A stretch of DNA of 64,000 nt from Alicyclobacillaceae bacterium (GTDB lineage: Bacteria > Bacillota > Bacilli > Kyrpidiales > Kyrpidiaceae): the NCBI GenBank assembly GCA_029961045.1, contig JASBVN010000021.1, positions 1 to 64,000 on the forward strand, in the 5' to 3' direction. Each line of letters begins with the position of its first letter. Within the stretch, counting starts at the first letter, position 1. A program made the translations under genes and the position numbers. Positions 23,001 through 30,676 of the stretch are shown here, piece by piece. The notes under the pieces are model-generated. The model did no database searches. It was not told the origin of the DNA and worked only from the letters and a program-made list of their open reading frames with translations.

Positions 23001-23693
23001 CCGAAATCCCCGGGCAGCCGACAACAGCGACGCTTTTCGCGCGGGCCAGCGATCCCGGATGCGGTTCAGAGCCGCTTCCGTCTTTTCCCACACCCCGGCG
23101 CCGGTTTTGCCCTCTTCCCGCAGGACCCGGCCCAGAGACAGGATCAGGGAGATCAGACTCCGGCGCCCGTAAACGGTCAGGGCCCGGGCCACTCCGGGCT
23201 CCCCCTCCGCCAAGGCCGCCGCCAAGGCTTCTTCCGCCGCTTCCAGAAGCAGCATCTGCGCCGGCTGCTCATCCAGAATCGAAAAGTCCGGATCGACTTC
23301 CGCCTCCAGCGGGTACTGCCGGATCAGGGAAGCGCAGTAGCTGTGAATGGTGCTGATCGGCGCCCCTTCCACCTCATCCAACAACGGCCTGAGGTGGTCC
23401 TCCCCCGCCTCCGCCAACTCCCGGAGGCGCTCCCGAATTTTCCGACGCATATCGGCGGCTGCGGCGTCGGTGAAGGTAATCGCTACGATGTTCCCGGGGC
23501 GGCAGGGCTCCACGGAGGGGACGGCCGCCTCGCCGTTCGCGGGCGGCGGTACCGAAGGCCGCCCCCGAAGCATGGCCGCATACCGCTCGGTGAGCACCCA
23601 CGTCTTTCCCGATCCGGCGCCGGCGGTCACCGCCACGTGGCCGTCCCCCGCGACGATGGCCCGCCATTGCTCTTCAGTCGGCGTCCGCGTCAT
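19995..23693 (-). CDS. addA: ATP-dependent helicase/nuclease subunit AddA
   Basis: A 1232-residue UvrD-type helicase with a C-terminal nuclease domain; with AddB it processes double-strand DNA ends for recombination. Walker A is AGAGSGKT (residues 24-31), Walker B is VMVDEYQDTN, and PLRHNFRTQAPIL and VTLMTVHKSKGLEFPVVLVP follow. The PD-(D/E)XK nuclease core is IVVDFKTNRG. Unlike Bacillus AddA, it also has one Cys in YDTCPRRYYY and CRVCPYQPLC at the very end: the C...C-x2-C-x5-C pattern of iron-sulfur nucleases. ATG 23693 follows GGGGAGAGG and overlaps addB by 20 bases. Confidence 0.92.
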   Translation of the reverse strand: MTRTPTEEQWRAIVAGDGHVAVTAGAGSGKTWVLTERYAAMLRGRPSVPPPANGEAAVPSVEPCRPGNIVAITFTDAAAADMRRKIRERLRELAEAGEDHLRPLLDEVEGAPISTIHSYCASLIRQYPLEAEVDPDFSILDEQPAQMLLLEAAEEALAAALAEGEPGVARALTVYGRRSLISLILSLGRVLREEGKTGAGVWEKTEAALNRIRDRWPARKASLLSAARGFREVLDLVPPGKKSREKVAFFVAEWEKIEDECFRWDGFVDERREELVRRLEKELWSGPPSKEVRPVVETWKEAVAGVLADLLPADLPEVTRGVCRLWDRAEALYREKKRRLRGLDYTDLQVLACALLERPDIRSRWARDIRYVMVDEYQDTNRLQARLVEALIAEGARLFVVGDEKQSIYRFRGADVGVFTRTRERIAALGGLTVPLRHNFRTQAPILRLINRVFEPLMDGSGEDPAAVAFQELIPTRQEDTGAVEIHYIPAGGTEGRFAEAARVAGWIAEAVGTGRVTVHDPGGEAGRPARYGDIAVLFAATTHLPVYEAALQERGIPYRVVGSRNFFRRQEVLDLIHALRWIHDPADLPAMVGTLRSPLFGLSDEGLYLLAEAGALHRAAEAGFAPPVPSLSSWDRAAWSAAMERVARWRARSLHRSAGSLLEEIVDETGFIPTLLQTRGGHQRAANVRRFIDAAFEAEAAGRGLLPLFLTWVQWQLDEDVDEEEAQQPGEENAVTLMTVHKSKGLEFPVVLVPDLARRFRTPREGWCLDDEGALALKLPGMGDYGAGWYRQVREVERRRDREEEKRKFYVALTRARDYLVLFAARRAPSGQSPPPTVESAGSWFDWLIVSLADGDLQAAPERCAALPGVRWFTAVPAEGSITAAEDGGGVGDSKAGEGETAAPAARPAGPGGPPVLTEVRGEVEEAERRARAIAEMEGLEGGWDREEFIPRPDGPLGRPEIPTFSASQLLEYDTCPRRYYYHWQLRLPSWEAVEGEQSGAGMDGLWEPSAEERPAGGTWSPLVRGMVVHRVCERWTGEGSILERLEQVLDEFFLKPRDRELAAAELRDELLGYAESDLAALLREASAVWSEWPFYLRLQGTHRSWVIHGQVDKILRAGGRTIVVDFKTNRGTAEELRPWAEHYRLQVQLYAWAVSRSLAPVDAAYLYFTAPGAAWEVDVRPDTLEAVVREIDARLETLTQSRRIDAYPYTDDPALCRVCPYQPLCPGGRR

Positions 23694-26600
23694 CCTCTCC
23701 CCCCTTCGCGGCGACGCCCTTGCGCAGCAAGTTCGCCTCGTCCTTTCGGCAGATTCGGACAAATTCGCACGAATTCTCCAGACAGGCCCGGGGCGCCACC
23801 GGAAAATATCCGTCGCGCATCCTCTGGTGGTATTCCCGAACCGTCCGTTTCGCCCCTTCCATCAATTCGGTCCACTCGTCTTCCCCCAGTCCCGTCCGGG
23901 CCCCGAGGCCGTGGTCTTCCCCCTTGCGCCAAAGCCCCTCCCGCCGGCGATCCGGCGGCTCGAGGCCGTAATAGGCGGCCCCGAGCGGCCGTCCCTGCGG
24001 AAACAGCACTTGACGCACCGCTTCTAAATAGATCGGCAACTGGACGTCCACTCCCTTGGCGATGGCTCCCCGGCCGTGGCGGTCCCCGCCGGTGGTCCGT
24101 TTGTAGTCGTACAAAATGAACCGCCCGTCCGGCGCCGCGTCAATGCGGTCGACCCGGCCCCGGAACAAAAGTCCCGCCACCACCACCGGGGACGGAGAAG
24201 AGCGGGCGTCGGCTTCCCCGCCGGCGGCCCCGAAAGCCCACTCCACGTACGCCGGTTTGATCTCCGCCCCACTCTGCCGCCGGCTCTCCCAGTCGTATTC
24301 CACCCACCGGGAGAGCCGCGACCACAACCGGTCCCGCTGGAACGGCCAGGTGACGAAGGCCGCCACCCCCTCCTCCCGCTCCAGCCGGGCGATCTCTTCC
24401 TCCCAGAGATCCCGCAGCATCTCCAGCGCCCGTTCCCGGTCCGTCCAGATCCCGGGATCGCCGGAGTCCGCAGCCCGGCGAAACAGAGCGGCGAGGATTT
24501 TGTGATAAAGCGACCCGGCCGCCGCGGGGTCGAGGGCTTCGTCCGACTCCCGAACGGCGTCGAGTCGAAGGAGCCGTTTGGCGAAGAAGCGAAAAGGACA
24601 AATCCCGTACTCGTTGAATAGGGAGGCGCTGTACACCCGGTCCTCGGAGAAGAGGCTCCCGAGCCGGCGGCGGAGGGAGGCGTCTGCCAGTTGCCCCTCC
24701 CAGGGGGAGAAGGTCCGTCCTTCCCGCAGCTTTTCCACGGCCGTTTTCCCTGCGATCCGGCGCAAGCGGGAGCGCAGGGCCGGAGAGAGATCCTCTTCCG
24801 CTTCCTTCTCGACCGCCGCTTCCCGCTCCCACTGCCGCCAGGCCGCCAAGGAAGAAAAGGGCGGGCCTTCCGCCGGGGCGGAGGCGAAAGGACCGGCCTC
24901 GCGGCAGGCTCCCGTCCGCCATAACACCTCCAAACAGCGGGAGGGCAAGGACCCCTCGCCGCCGGCATAGGTCAGTTCGACCTCCTTCCGGGTATAAACC
25001 AGCGCCAGGGACAGCTGGAGTTCCTGTTCCGCCGCGCGATCCCTCCGCGTCCGGAGCGTCCGCCCCGCGCGGGCCAGGGCCTCCGCCACGGCATCGGGCA
25101 ACAGCCAGCCGTCCCGCTCCGGCCGGGGAAACTCGCCTTCCTGCAACCCCGGAAACACGAGGGCGTCAAACTCCCCGGCCCAAGCCGTCTCCGGGCTCAC
25201 CACCCGAACGCCGCCCTCCTGGGCGGGCCACTCCACTACCCACTGGGTTTCCAGTTCGTCCCGGAGCCAGTCCGCCATCTGGGACAAAGAGCACGCTCCG
25301 GGCCATTCCACCCACGCGTCCGTTTCCCGCCACGTGCGGAGAACGCGCACAAACCGGCTGTATCCTTCGAGGTCGAGCCGCACCGCAGCCCATTCCTCCT
25401 CTCCGGAGGCGGCGCGAGCCCGTTCCCGCAGTCGCCGGTCCACCCCCAGCTTCCGGCACCAATCCTCGACGACCTCCGCCCATTCCGCCAGGGTGGCCCG
25501 GTGCGGGCGATCGGCGAAAATCGCCCGCTTTTCCTCCAGCCAGCGAACCGCCCCTTCGAGGGCCTTACGCTCCCCTTCCCGCCCGGGATCTTCGCCGATC
25601 CGCTCCCGGGCGGCGGCCAGAGCTTCGATCCAAGCGGCAACCCCCCTTCGCCCCGGGGGGATCCGCGCCCAACGAGCCAGGAGGGGGCGGCGGTCCTCTC
25701 CCTGCGGCTCGTGAAAACCGGAGGCCGCGTACATCACCCATTCCCGCGGCCAATCGCGGACCAGAATCTCCAGCCAGCCCAAAATGTACTGGACCACCGG
25801 GACCCGGGCGAGGGGCCGGACCACCGGTTCGCCCAGAGCGACTCCGTGCTCCGCAAAAATCCGCACCGGCGTCGACTCCGGTGTCAAAGGCCGGTCTGTC
25901 ACCACCGCAATGCGTTCCGGATCGAGCCCCTCTTCCACCCAGGCCCGAATCCGCCGGGCAATCCCTTCCCATTGTTCGCGGTCGTCGGCATATCCCCGGC
26001 TCACACAAACCGCAACCGGATCCGGGGACTCGCCGGCCACCCGCCCAAAGCCGGCCCGTTCCAAATGCCGCCACCCGAGGGCCGCCCACAAGTCCGTCCG
26101 CTCCGCCACCTGCCGGGGCGCGAACACCTCTACCGCCTCGACCCCGCGCACGGCGGCCAGCAGACGCGCCGCTAAGGCGGGGAGGCGGAGAAATCCCCAG
26201 GCCGCCACCCGGCGCACCCCCGGAAACAGACCGGAAAAGGAATGTCTTTCGAGAATCCCACAGGCGCGCGCCAAACGTCCCGCTTCATCCGTCGCCCGGC
26301 CGGCCGCACCCAGTTTGAGTTCGTAATCTTCCAAAAGGCGGGCGAACCTCCGCGCCCAAAGGGCGTCGCCCGGAGGCAGTTCCTCCGCCGCGCTCCGGAG
26401 ATCCTCCGGAGACACCCCTTCTTCCCGGAACGCCCGGAGTTGCCGGGCCAATCCTCGCCGGACACCCGGCCAGTCCGCCAACTCCCCGGCCGGCCGGCCG
26501 CCCCAGTTCTCCCGGGAACTCGCCAGGATGCCGGCCACTAGACGGGATTGAACCACAGAGGGTACAAAGCCTCCGCCCTCTCCGGCCTGGGTCAACACCC

Positions 26601-26784
26601 GCGCGGCCGTTTCATCCAGCGTCCACACCTGAACCGCGCCCAAACACCCGAACCGTTCCAACAACCGCCGCCGTACAGACCGGGCCACCCGGCCGTCGGG
26701 CACCAACCAAAGGACGCCCTCGCCGGCGCCCCCGGTCTCATCCAAGGCGGGCCGCCCGACCACCACGCGTCTGACCGTTTCCAC
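23674..26784 (-). CDS. addB: AddB-like PD-(D/E)XK nuclease subunit
   Basis: A 1036-residue partner of AddA. The C-terminal nuclease domain shows LYDYKRTTGGD with a catalytic Asp-x-Lys. Cysteines occur in YGICPFRFFAK and in CLENSCEFVRIC, a C-x4-C-x5-C variant of the AddB iron staple. The N-terminal helicase-like region lacks an intact Walker A (GRPALDETGGAGEG is degenerate), as in RexB-type subunits. It is shorter than Bacillus AddB (about 1166). The GTG at 26784 follows GGGGG. The order addB-addA with overlap is standard. The subunit name is secure by context; the exact subclass is not. Confidence 0.85.
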   Translation of the reverse strand: METVRRVVVGRPALDETGGAGEGVLWLVPDGRVARSVRRRLLERFGCLGAVQVWTLDETAARVLTQAGEGGGFVPSVVQSRLVAGILASSRENWGGRPAGELADWPGVRRGLARQLRAFREEGVSPEDLRSAAEELPPGDALWARRFARLLEDYELKLGAAGRATDEAGRLARACGILERHSFSGLFPGVRRVAAWGFLRLPALAARLLAAVRGVEAVEVFAPRQVAERTDLWAALGWRHLERAGFGRVAGESPDPVAVCVSRGYADDREQWEGIARRIRAWVEEGLDPERIAVVTDRPLTPESTPVRIFAEHGVALGEPVVRPLARVPVVQYILGWLEILVRDWPREWVMYAASGFHEPQGEDRRPLLARWARIPPGRRGVAAWIEALAAARERIGEDPGREGERKALEGAVRWLEEKRAIFADRPHRATLAEWAEVVEDWCRKLGVDRRLRERARAASGEEEWAAVRLDLEGYSRFVRVLRTWRETDAWVEWPGACSLSQMADWLRDELETQWVVEWPAQEGGVRVVSPETAWAGEFDALVFPGLQEGEFPRPERDGWLLPDAVAEALARAGRTLRTRRDRAAEQELQLSLALVYTRKEVELTYAGGEGSLPSRCLEVLWRTGACREAGPFASAPAEGPPFSSLAAWRQWEREAAVEKEAEEDLSPALRSRLRRIAGKTAVEKLREGRTFSPWEGQLADASLRRRLGSLFSEDRVYSASLFNEYGICPFRFFAKRLLRLDAVRESDEALDPAAAGSLYHKILAALFRRAADSGDPGIWTDRERALEMLRDLWEEEIARLEREEGVAAFVTWPFQRDRLWSRLSRWVEYDWESRRQSGAEIKPAYVEWAFGAAGGEADARSSPSPVVVAGLLFRGRVDRIDAAPDGRFILYDYKRTTGGDRHGRGAIAKGVDVQLPIYLEAVRQVLFPQGRPLGAAYYGLEPPDRRREGLWRKGEDHGLGARTGLGEDEWTELMEGAKRTVREYHQRMRDGYFPVAPRACLENSCEFVRICRKDEANLLRKGVAAKGGEDDADAD

Positions 26785-26866
26785 GGGGTTCCCCCTTTCA
26801 CCGTTCCTCTCCGCAGGAGCATACAATACACCGATATCCCATAGGCTTGTAAAGGAGGAGCGGGTC

Positions 26867-27613
26867 ATGGCGGTAAACTGGCATGAGCGAGACCGGGACC
26901 TGGCCGAAGGATGGTGGGAAGGAAAACCGGTGCGCTTTCTCGCCGGCAGCCCGACGGCCCTAGCCCCGGCCGGTCTCTACCTGGCCGTGGAGCGCTGGGA
27001 TGCCGAGGGGCGGCCCAAACTGCTGCCCGGCCAGCGCCCCGTCCTGGACGCCCTGCCGGGACGGCCGGGATACAGCGCCCTGCGATTCATCCACTACTAC
27101 GAACCGGAACCGGGCACTCCCCCGGATGCGATCCGCAGCGTGACCGACGTCTTCGAACGGGCCCGGCGAATCCACACTCCCGGGCACATCATCCATGCTC
27201 CGGTCGTGCCTCCGTCCACCCGCACCCTCTTGCCCACCGTTCCGGCGTGGCACGAAGGCAACGAAGCGGCCTTTCTCGACGGAGGCCTCTCCCCCCTGTG
27301 CGCCAACCGGATCTACCTGTGCATTCGGGACATCGACCGGAAACGCAACCGCATCCTCTATATCCCGGAACAGCGATGGATTTTCGAATGGACCCCCGGA
27401 GACGCCGCCTACGGTCCCGTGGCCCGGGTGCACTACGCCGTCTGCGGAGACGAACCGGCCAACTCCATCCGGAGTGTCGCCGAGGTGTACCGGAAGTGCC
27501 GGGCCCTCCACGCGAGCCGGACCTTCGTCACGGCCGCCGTTCTCGAAGTGGACGGAAAACCCGTGCCCCCCGTCGCCCCTCCCTGGTCCCGCACCGCCGG
27601 CCGGCGGTCCTGA
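26867..27613 (+). CDS. Hypothetical protein with two related halves
   Basis: A 248-residue cytosolic protein of unknown function; no signal peptide or membrane helix. It contains an apparent internal duplication. One half has a tyrosine-rich strand, then DAIRSVTDVFERARRIHTPGH, and the other NSIRSVAEVYRKCRALHASR, each followed by a proline-rich stretch (VPPSTRTLLPTVP and VPPVAPPW). The ATG at 26867 follows AAAGGAGGA at a good distance. It is divergent from addB and convergent with whiA. No cysteine pairs or catalytic motif are obvious. Clearly coding by ribosome site and codon use. Confidence 0.7.
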   Translation: MAVNWHERDRDLAEGWWEGKPVRFLAGSPTALAPAGLYLAVERWDAEGRPKLLPGQRPVLDALPGRPGYSALRFIHYYEPEPGTPPDAIRSVTDVFERARRIHTPGHIIHAPVVPPSTRTLLPTVPAWHEGNEAAFLDGGLSPLCANRIYLCIRDIDRKRNRILYIPEQRWIFEWTPGDAAYGPVARVHYAVCGDEPANSIRSVAEVYRKCRALHASRTFVTAAVLEVDGKPVPPVAPPWSRTAGRRS

Positions 27614-27631
27614 CGGCGGGTTCCGCGCTCC

Positions 27632-28567
27632 TCAGGAACGGCTTTCCCGAACCCGGCGCGCCCATTCGTCCAGCTTCCGCAGCCGGTGATTCACCCCCGA
27701 TTTCGTCACGCCTCCCCCGAGCATCGCCCCGAGTTCTTGGAGATTGATCTCCGGATGGCGCAGGCGCAACTCCGCCACCTCCCGCAGCTTCGGAGGAAGG
27801 TTCTCCAGACCGATGGTCCTTTCCAACAAGCGGATGTTCTCGATTTGCCGCACCGCGGCTTGAATCGTTTTGTTCAAATTGGCGGTCTCGCAGTTGACGA
27901 GGCGGTTGACCTGATTGCGCATCCCCTTGAGAATCCGGACATCCTCAAACCGGAGCAAAGCCTGGTGGGCCCCGATCAAATTGAGAAATTCCACGATTTT
28001 CTCGCCTTCCTTGAGGTACACCACGTACCCCTTCTTCCGCTCGATGACCCGCCCCCCCAGATCATAGCCCTCCATCAAACGGAGAAATCCCCGGCAGTGC
28101 GGCAGGTCGTGAAACGTGATCTCCAAATGGTACGAAGACCCCTCCGGGTTGTTGACCGACCCGGCCGCCAAAAACGCCCCCCGCATGTAGGCCCTCCGGC
28201 AACAATCCTGTTGCAGCAGCGCATCCGGCACTTCGCTCCGCAGTCCCGCCCCGTCCCAACCGATTCCCAATCCCTCGAGGACCGCCGCAGCGCCCCGGGA
28301 AACCCTCACCATGTAAATGTTGTTTTTCTTGAGCCGCATTTTCTTCCGGACGAGCACCTCGGCCGGAACGCCGGAGACTTCTTTCAAGAGGGTATAAATC
28401 CGCCGCGCAATGGCCGCATTCTCCGTCGTGACGTCCAGAACCAGGCGGTTCGGCGGCCCGTTCAGCGACCCGTTCAGCCGGATCAGGGCCGACAATTCCG
28501 CCCGCTTGCAGCATTTTTTCCCAACCGTACCGGTCAGTTCCTTCTTGGTCTGAGAGGCAAAGGACAC
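27632..28567 (-). CDS. whiA: DNA-binding protein WhiA
   Basis: A 311-residue protein with a degenerate LAGLIDADG-homing-endonuclease-like N-terminal domain and a C-terminal helix-turn-helix ([26 protein letters not shown]). In Bacillus it affects cell division and chromosome segregation; in Streptomyces it regulates sporulation. The GTG at 28567 gives the typical N-terminus [11 protein letters not shown], with GAGGGGG upstream. It is last in the rapZ-yvcK-whiA run, 13 bases after yvcK. The usual next gene, crh, is not present; an unrelated convergent gene follows. Confidence 0.96.
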   Translation of the reverse strand: MSFASQTKKELTGTVGKKCCKRAELSALIRLNGSLNGPPNRLVLDVTTENAAIARRIYTLLKEVSGVPAEVLVRKKMRLKKNNIYMVRVSRGAAAVLEGLGIGWDGAGLRSEVPDALLQQDCCRRAYMRGAFLAAGSVNNPEGSSYHLEITFHDLPHCRGFLRLMEGYDLGGRVIERKKGYVVYLKEGEKIVEFLNLIGAHQALLRFEDVRILKGMRNQVNRLVNCETANLNKTIQAAVRQIENIRLLERTIGLENLPPKLREVAELRLRHPEINLQELGAMLGGGVTKSGVNHRLRKLDEWARRVRESRS

Positions 28568-28580
28568 GCCCCACACCCCC

Positions 28581-29756
28581 TCAACCCCTGAGGCGCCGGC
28601 GCCAGGACCGCTTGGCGCGCCGGGCCAGCCGCACGATGCGGCGGCTGATTTTATCGGCATCGTGCCGGGCGTACCGGTCCAGGCGGAGAAAATCCCCGGT
28701 GATCACCCGGATTCCCATGCGTTCCAGCTCCGGAATGTCGGCTGCGACGGGATGAGCCCCTTCCTCCCGGTACCGGCGCAGAGCCTCCTCCGGGACCGGA
28801 GCCGTGTGGACCACGGCGTAATCGAAAAAAGGAAATCCCGTATGTTCGTAAACGGCCCGGACGTGGTCCGACGCCGAGAAACCGTCCGTCTCGCCGGGCT
28901 GGGTCATGACGTTGCACACGTAGATTTTCCAAGCCCGGCTGCGGCGAATCGCCTCGGAGACCCGGGGGACGAGGAGATTGGGCAAAATGCTGGTAAACAG
29001 GCTGCCCGGCCCGACGACGATCACGTCCGCTTTTTCGATCGCCTCCACCACTTCTTCGGGCGCTTCCGCGTCCGGAGGAGAGATGGCGACGCGAACGATC
29101 CGTCCCCCGGCCTGGGGAAGCCGGGATTCTCCCGTTACTTCTCTCCCGTCGTCCAGGATCCCCCGGAGGACGACCGCCCGCCGGGCGGCGGGAAGCACCC
29201 GGCCCCGCACCGCCAGCACCCGGCTCGCCTCCCGGACGGCGGTTTCAAAATCCCCGGTCACATCCGACATGGCGGCGATGAACAAATTTCCAAAGCTGTG
29301 GCCGGCCAGCCCGTCGTCGGACCCCTGAAAGCGGTGTTGCCAGAGCCGTTCCATCAGGGGCTCGGTGTCCGCCAAGGCCACCAAGCAGTTGCGGATGTCC
29401 CCGGGGGGAGGCATCCCAAAAGCGGAACGCAACCGGCCGGAGCTGCCGCCGTCGTCGGCCACGGTCACCACCGCCGTAATGTCGATATCGTACCGCTTCA
29501 ACCCCCGCAACAACACCGACTGACCCGTACCGCCGCCGATCACCACCACCCGCGGCCGGCTGAACGGGACAAACCGCTCGCGCAGCTGCCGCCGCTTTTC
29601 CCACCACCATCCCAACACCAGGACCGTCAATCCGAAAACCAAACAGGCCAGGCCGAAAACCGGACGGCCGGCGGGCCCTTCCCGGCCTCCCGCCAGGAGA
29701 AACCCGAACCCGAAGGCTGCAATCCCCCATCCCCAGGTCCACCAGACTCGTTCCAT
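28581..29756 (-). CDS. yvcK: Gluconeogenesis factor YvcK/MgfK family, with N-terminal membrane segments
   Basis: A 391-residue member of the UPF0052/CofD-like family, needed in Bacillus for growth on gluconeogenic carbon and for cell shape. The nucleotide-sugar-binding core starts at about residue 70 ([19 protein letters not shown]) and contains [15 protein letters not shown]. The first 65 residues are an extension with two hydrophobic helices and a Trp-rich, basic hinge ([14 protein letters not shown]). Bacillus YvcK (about 317 residues) lacks it, so this copy is probably membrane-anchored. ATG 29756 overlaps the rapZ stop by one base. Confidence 0.94.
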   Translation of the reverse strand: MERVWWTWGWGIAAFGFGFLLAGGREGPAGRPVFGLACLVFGLTVLVLGWWWEKRRQLRERFVPFSRPRVVVIGGGTGQSVLLRGLKRYDIDITAVVTVADDGGSSGRLRSAFGMPPPGDIRNCLVALADTEPLMERLWQHRFQGSDDGLAGHSFGNLFIAAMSDVTGDFETAVREASRVLAVRGRVLPAARRAVVLRGILDDGREVTGESRLPQAGGRIVRVAISPPDAEAPEEVVEAIEKADVIVVGPGSLFTSILPNLLVPRVSEAIRRSRAWKIYVCNVMTQPGETDGFSASDHVRAVYEHTGFPFFDYAVVHTAPVPEEALRRYREEGAHPVAADIPELERMGIRVITGDFLRLDRYARHDADKISRRIVRLARRAKRSWRRRLRG

Positions 29757-30676
29757 CAGGCATCTACATCCTTAGCGCGGTCTTTGTGGACGTCCCGGTG
29801 ATGGACATGTACCCTTTCCCGGTGCTGGTAGTGCTGGCGGAGCATTTCCACGATGGCCACCGAACGGTGTTGCCCGCCCGTGCACCCAATGGCCACCACC
29901 AACTGGCTCCGGCCCTCCTTGACGTACTGGGGCAGCAGAAAATCCAACAGGTCCACGAGCTTTTCCGCAAAGGCCTTGGTGGCCGGCCATTTGAACACAT
30001 ATTCGTACACGTCCAGGTCCATCCCGGTCAAAGGTCGCAAAGAATCGAGATAGTGGGGGTTCGGCAAAAACCGCACGTCGAACACGAGGTCGGCGTCGAT
30101 GGGCACCCCGTATTTAAACCCGAAGGAAATCAGGTTCAAGGTCATCCGGTTCAAGTCGGAACCGCTGAACCGCTCGGCGATTTTGGCCTTCAGCTGGGCC
30201 GGCTTGAGGGCACTGGTGTCGATGATCCAGTCCGCCCGCTCCCGGATTTCCTCCAGTTGTTTCCGCTCGCGGGCTATGCCTTCCAAGATGCGGTTGCCTT
30301 GGGCCAGCGGGTGCCGGCGGCGGGTTTCTTTATACCGGCGGACGAGGATTTCGTCCTTCGCCTCCAAAAACAGAATTTGATACTGAACACCGAACTGTTC
30401 CTTGAGATCCTTGAGGGCCTGGGCGAGTGCGGAAAACCAACTGCCTCCCCGGACATCACAAACCAGCGCCAAACGGGAGACTTTCCCCTCCGACTGCTGC
30501 ATCAACTCCGCAAATTTTGGAATGAGAGCCGGCGGCAGGTTGTCCACGCAAAAATAGCCGAGATCCTCGAGGCTCTGCACCGCCACCGTCTTGCCGGCCC
30601 CGGACAGGCCGGTGATGATGACCAGCTGCAGATCCCGCACCGCTTCCCTTCCCTCTCCGCCCGCCACGTCCGTCAC
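29756..30676 (-). CDS. rapZ: RNase adapter / nucleotide-binding protein RapZ (YvcJ)
   Basis: A 306-residue GTP/ATP-binding protein. Walker A is GLSGAGKT (residues 23-30), and the conserved C-terminal block is GCTGGQHRSVAIVEML. In Escherichia coli RapZ guides RNase E to the GlmZ small RNA; in Bacillus YvcJ affects competence. The target here is unknown. GTG 30676 overlaps the selB stop as GTGA, with GGAGCGGGG just upstream. It starts the conserved rapZ-yvcK-whiA unit. Confidence 0.95.
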   Translation of the reverse strand: MTDVAGGEGREAVRDLQLVIITGLSGAGKTVAVQSLEDLGYFCVDNLPPALIPKFAELMQQSEGKVSRLALVCDVRGGSWFSALAQALKDLKEQFGVQYQILFLEAKDEILVRRYKETRRRHPLAQGNRILEGIARERKQLEEIRERADWIIDTSALKPAQLKAKIAERFSGSDLNRMTLNLISFGFKYGVPIDADLVFDVRFLPNPHYLDSLRPLTGMDLDVYEYVFKWPATKAFAEKLVDLLDFLLPQYVKEGRSQLVVAIGCTGGQHRSVAIVEMLRQHYQHRERVHVHHRDVHKDRAKDVDA

